Assembly: GCF_938018035.1 (NCBI RefSeq)
Contig: NZ_CALIJF010000162.1
Span: 1 to 7,667 of the forward strand
Direction of reading: 5' to 3'
Origin: an uncultured Campylobacter sp.
GTDB taxonomy: Bacteria > Campylobacterota > Campylobacteria > Campylobacterales > Campylobacteraceae
DNA length: 7,667 nucleotides
Position numbers and translations under genes: made by a program. Shown one piece after another: positions 5,717 through 7,667 of the stretch (positions are counted from its first letter, which is position 1; each line of letters opens with the position of its first letter). The notes below the pieces were generated by a model that saw nothing but the letters and a program-made list of their open reading frames with translations, searched no databases and was not told where the DNA came from.

Positions 5717-5739
5717 CGCGGCTCATTATGAGATGCGCG
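5717..5739. terminator. Weak bidirectional terminator candidate between convergent genes
   Basis: The regulator (plus) and the peroxiredoxin (minus) end 59 bases apart. CTCA-TTA-TGAG (5722-5732) flanked by CGCG (5717-5720 and 5736-5739) folds into an interrupted stem. On the plus strand it is followed by CACTTTT; on the minus strand a T5 run comes about 13 bases later. Both tails are poor, so the assignment rests mainly on position. Confidence 0.3.
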
Positions 5740-5750
5740 CACTTTTAAAA

Positions 5751-6182
5751 TTACAGGCTCTTTAGCGCCGCAAGTACGTTTTGCGCGTCCTGCTCGGGCT
5801 CAGCGATGCGGCTAAAGCGCTTTATCTCCTTGCCGTCCCTAAAAATTAGGGTTTGGCGGTGGTAAAATTTCTTCCCGTCGCCGGTAGTGAAGGTTTCTAG
5901 CCGAAGCGGCGTTTCAAGCTCGAATTTTTCGTCGTTTATGAACTCAAACGAGGCGCCTGTAGCGCGCTTAAACTCGCTCGTGCCCGCCTCGCCCATGCTG
6001 CCTACGGCGATAAGCTCGAAGCCGAGGGCTTTTATCTGCGCAAGCGCGCCCTCGTAGGCCTTGCACTGAAGCGTGCAGCCCGTAAGCCCCGCCACGTCGC
6101 GCAACTCTGCGGGCAAAAATTTGCCGCTGCCGCCCATTTTCGGGTAGGTAAAAACCACGCAATTTTTCGGTAAATTTATCAT
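5751..6182 (-). CDS. PrxQ/AhpC-like peroxiredoxin
   Basis: A 143-residue cytosolic thioredoxin-fold protein of the AhpC-TSA/redoxin group, expected to reduce hydrogen peroxide or organic peroxides using thiol donors. After the VVFTYPKMGGSG strand and loop (9-20) comes AGLTGCTLQCKAYE (31-44). C36 aligns with the peroxidatic cysteine of PrxQ proteins (T-x-x-C / G-C-T), and C40 would be the resolving partner. Typical PrxQ relatives have Cys-X4-Cys here, whereas this one has Cys-X3-Cys. YHRQTLIFRDGKEIKRF (107-123) carries the usual late Arg and the beta-hairpin, and the end VLAALK is typical. The family often reads RLTL at the Arg position. The ATG at 6182 has AAGGCGAG upstream on the minus strand. 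It is convergent with the WYL gene and divergent from the DUF3137 gene. A role in oxidative-stress defence in a microaerophile or anaerobe is likely by family; its electron donor is not apparent. Confidence 0.8.
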   Translation of the reverse strand: MINLPKNCVVFTYPKMGGSGKFLPAELRDVAGLTGCTLQCKAYEGALAQIKALGFELIAVGSMGEAGTSEFKRATGASFEFINDEKFELETPLRLETFTTGDGKKFYHRQTLIFRDGKEIKRFSRIAEPEQDAQNVLAALKSL

Positions 6183-6317
6183 CTTCTCGCCTTTTGATCG
6201 AAATAGGTCGCAAAAATAGCATAAAAAATCTTAAACCCGCTTAACGGATGAAATTTTAATAAAATTTAGCGTAAAATAAGGGGTAAAATTTCGGCAAATC
6301 AAATTTGGAGTTAAATT
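6183..6317. promoter_or_regulatory. Divergent promoter region, peroxiredoxin and DUF3137 genes
   Basis: This 135-base region must carry both promoters. On the minus strand, TG-C-TATTTT (complement of 6213-6221), preceded by a T6 run, is a plausible extended -10 about 31 bases before the peroxiredoxin ATG. On the plus strand, TAAAAT occurs at 6272-6277 and 6284-6289, at suitable distance from the DUF3137 start. Five AAATTT hexamers fall here. No clear dyad resembling a known peroxide-responsive (PerR) box was identified. Confidence 0.4.
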
Positions 6318-7400
6318 TTGGATATGGACAGAGCGATAGAGGAGCTTGCAAAAAAGCAGCAGCAGTGCAAGATAAAATTTCTAAAACCGCTGATTTCATT
6401 GCTATGCATCGCGGTTTTTTCCGTCGGCTGGTTTATCCACGGCTTGATCCAAAACGAATACTCCTCCGCCGTGCTGATGTCCGCGATGATCCCGATAATT
6501 GCGGTAAGCTGCATATGGGGGATTTATGATGATTCTATCGCCAAATGGGAGTACAACGCCTTTTACAAAGACGCCTTCATCCGCGCTATTATTTCAGATA
6601 TCAATCCCGCCTTTAGATACGAGCCGCAAAGCGGCATAGACGAAGAAGAGCTCCGCAAAACGGGCATCTATCCGAATAATGAATTCGTAGCCGAGGATCA
6701 GATAGACGGCGTGTATAAAGGGGTGAAATTTAGCCTAAGCGAAGCGATAAAAATCTATGAAACGCGAGAATCTATGAGGCTTGTAGAGTTATCTCAAAGG
6801 GCTAAAAGCGATCTTTCCGCGGCTTTTTTGCTATCGGCGATCGCGCTTTGGAACGCTTGGAGGCTCGGCGAATATGTGCAAGCCTTTAGCGGCTCTGTTT
6901 TGGTGTGCGAGTTTTATAAGAAATTTAAGGGGCAAACCATCATCGCGGACCGCTCGCCCGGTACAAAATTTTTAGGCGATCAGGAGCTGATGGACGATGT
7001 GATTTTCGGAGAGGAATTTCGTGTGTTCGCAAGCGATAAGATCGAGGCGCGGTATCTTTTGACGCCTAGCTTTATGGGGCGCCTCGGGGCTTTGAAGCTT
7101 AAGCTTGCGCCCAAGATCGCTCTTAGCGCGGCGTTTATGGACGGAAAATTTTATCTATTTTTAAACGGCGCGAAAAACCGCTTCGAAGCCGCGCTGTTTT
7201 CGCCGCGCACTACGCTAAGAGACGCCGAGCGGATAAAGGCCGAGATTTTGCAGCTTCTTGGTATCATTGACGAGCTGCGTTTGAATGAGGAGCTTTTTGG
7301 CGGCGCAAGCAAGAGCGGCGAGCCCGCAAAGAGCCTGCCGCTCGGCGGCGAGGAGCTGCAGAGATTGCGCGATAAAGGCTTGAGATTGCGCGATCGCTGA
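6318..7400 (+). CDS. DUF3137 family membrane protein
   Basis: A 360-residue inner-membrane protein matching DUF3137, a family without established function. Two transmembrane segments are visible at about 22-44 and 50-70, followed by a cytosolic domain. Family motifs include FRYEPQSGIDEEELRKTGIY (99-118), EDQIDGVYKGVKFSLSEA (126-143), YKKFKGQTIIA (200-210) and EEFRVFASDKIEARYLLTP (232-250). Between SEA (141-143) and the FSGSVLVCEF strand (190-199) is a segment longer than I expect for the family, including a hydrophobic LSAAFLLSAIALWNAW (166-181) that might be an extra helix. The start is TTG at 6318: GGAG (6307-6310) sits seven bases before it, but 13 bases before the next candidate, ATG at 6324. 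Either choice changes only two residues. The C-terminal tail contains a short repeated RLRD unit. It has its own promoter region and no operon partner in the window. Confidence 0.8.
   Translation: MDMDRAIEELAKKQQQCKIKFLKPLISLLCIAVFSVGWFIHGLIQNEYSSAVLMSAMIPIIAVSCIWGIYDDSIAKWEYNAFYKDAFIRAIISDINPAFRYEPQSGIDEEELRKTGIYPNNEFVAEDQIDGVYKGVKFSLSEAIKIYETRESMRLVELSQRAKSDLSAAFLLSAIALWNAWRLGEYVQAFSGSVLVCEFYKKFKGQTIIADRSPGTKFLGDQELMDDVIFGEEFRVFASDKIEARYLLTPSFMGRLGALKLKLAPKIALSAAFMDGKFYLFLNGAKNRFEAALFSPRTTLRDAERIKAEILQLLGIIDELRLNEELFGGASKSGEPAKSLPLGGEELQRLRDKGLRLRDR
7361..7394 (+). repeat. 13-bp direct repeat at the end of the DUF3137 gene
   Basis: GAGATTGCGCGAT occurs at 7361-7373 and again at 7382-7394, a period of 21 bases that keeps frame and encodes the repeated Leu-Arg-Asp motif of the tail. 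It looks like a small in-frame duplication or slippage product. Two copies only, so the repeat is certain but any function is not. Confidence 0.7.
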
Positions 7401-7610
7401 TTTGAATTTTAAAACGCCATCTCGCGGCTTAAAATTTAACGCTTTTCGTAAAATTTCAATCTCATCGTCCGCGTCTTTAAATTTAGCGCTTTTTGGAATT
7501 CGGCGTCTCTTGAAATTTAATGCGGCGCAAGCGGGTAAATTTTACGGCTTGCGGCGGTAGCTTGAAATTTTAAAATTTAGCCTGCGCAGCGCAAAGCTCG
7601 CTATGAAATT
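7401..7610. other. AAATTT-dense intergenic region between convergent ends
   Basis: About 210 bases without a gene between the DUF3137 stop and the probable minus-strand gene end at 7611. It contains eight AAATTT hexamers, among them the 14-bp palindrome AAATTTTAAAATTT at 7565-7578. It also holds a strong stem at 7526-7553, listed separately, and a short palindrome TGCGCAGCGCA at 7583-7593. No T-run follows any stem closely. Confidence 0.6.
7526..7553. repeat. Composite inverted repeat, possible shared terminator
   Basis: CGCAAGC (7526-7532) pairs exactly with GCTTGCG (7547-7553), and inside it GTAAA (7535-7539) pairs with TTTAC (7541-7545), giving a nearly continuous 12-pair stem with a small bulge. 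It lies between two convergent gene ends and could terminate transcription from either side, though neither flank has a proper T-run. Confidence 0.35.
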
Positions 7611-7667
7611 TTACTCGTTGTTTCCCGCGATCGTTTCGATTAGTTTGCGTTTGTTGCGGCGGTTGTA
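7611..7667 (-). CDS. Probable C-terminal end of an unidentified gene (partial)
   Basis: On the minus strand an open frame enters from the right edge and ends at TAA (7611-7613), giving 18 residues YNRRNKRKLIETIAGNNE. The very basic, Asn-rich tail and GC-rich codon choice suit a real C-terminus, but it is too short to identify. A competing reading is a plus-strand ATG at 7603 that stays open to the edge with a signal-like start (MKFYSLFPAIV); it has no Shine-Dalgarno sequence, so I prefer the minus-strand reading. Confidence 0.4.
   Translation of the reverse strand, partial: YNRRNKRKLIETIAGNNE

Noticed and set aside
5968..6222. 84-codon minus-strand frame overlapping the peroxiredoxin start
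   Set aside because: Out-of-frame shadow of the peroxiredoxin gene, rich in Arg and without family motifs.
7390..7397. GCGATCGC octamer resembling the cyanobacterial HIP1 word
   Set aside because: A single occurrence produced by the Arg-Asp-Arg codons at the end of the DUF3137 gene; no enrichment seen.
7603..7667. Plus-strand open frame starting MKFYSLFPAIV at the right edge
   Set aside because: Signal-peptide-like, but with no Shine-Dalgarno and overlapped by a more gene-like minus-strand tail; retained only as an alternative.
1..7667. tRNA, rRNA, CRISPR array, insertion sequence or phage integration signals
   Set aside because: No cloverleaf-like block, regularly spaced repeats, transposase or integrase motifs were seen on either strand.

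Overview
The window looks like a chromosomal segment from a Campylobacter of the fumarate-respiring, higher-GC group (C. gracilis, C. showae, C. rectus and C. curvus are the type I have in mind). The genus call rests on AAATTT-type words saturating the noncoding DNA, TAAAAT/TATAAT -10 boxes lacking clear -35 boxes, short intergenic gaps, and protein families typical of Campylobacterota. The species is inference only.

Layout, left to right. (1) 171-1398, minus strand: two small exported cysteine-rich Sel1-like repeat proteins of the Helicobacter Hcp type. The upstream one has regular 36-residue repeats with paired cysteines; the downstream one is degenerate. (2) 1534-5691, plus strand: a three-gene block. 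It holds a fumarase/aspartase-superfamily lyase resembling both adenylosuccinate lyase and carboxymuconate cycloisomerase, a DASS/SLC13 di- or tricarboxylate transporter of the CitT/DiT type, and an HTH-WYL transcription regulator. (3) 5751-6182, minus strand: a small PrxQ-like peroxiredoxin, convergent with the regulator. (4) 6318-7400, plus strand: a DUF3137 membrane protein, divergent from the peroxiredoxin. (5) 7611-7667, minus strand: a possible gene tail cut by the window edge. I see no rRNA, tRNA, CRISPR array, insertion sequence or phage gene.

The most interesting part is the lyase-transporter-regulator block. Enzymes of this superfamily usually release fumarate from a succinyl-type substrate, and the transporter family carries di- and tricarboxylates. 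A plausible reading is import of an unidentified succinyl or carboxylate compound, cleavage to fumarate, use of fumarate as a respiratory electron acceptor, and control by the WYL protein. The substrate cannot be read from the sequence. The lyase promoter carries a perfect CGGTCA-N5-TGACCG inverted repeat just upstream of a TATAAT box, and the lyase-transporter gap holds several further inverted repeats, so the block looks regulated rather than housekeeping.
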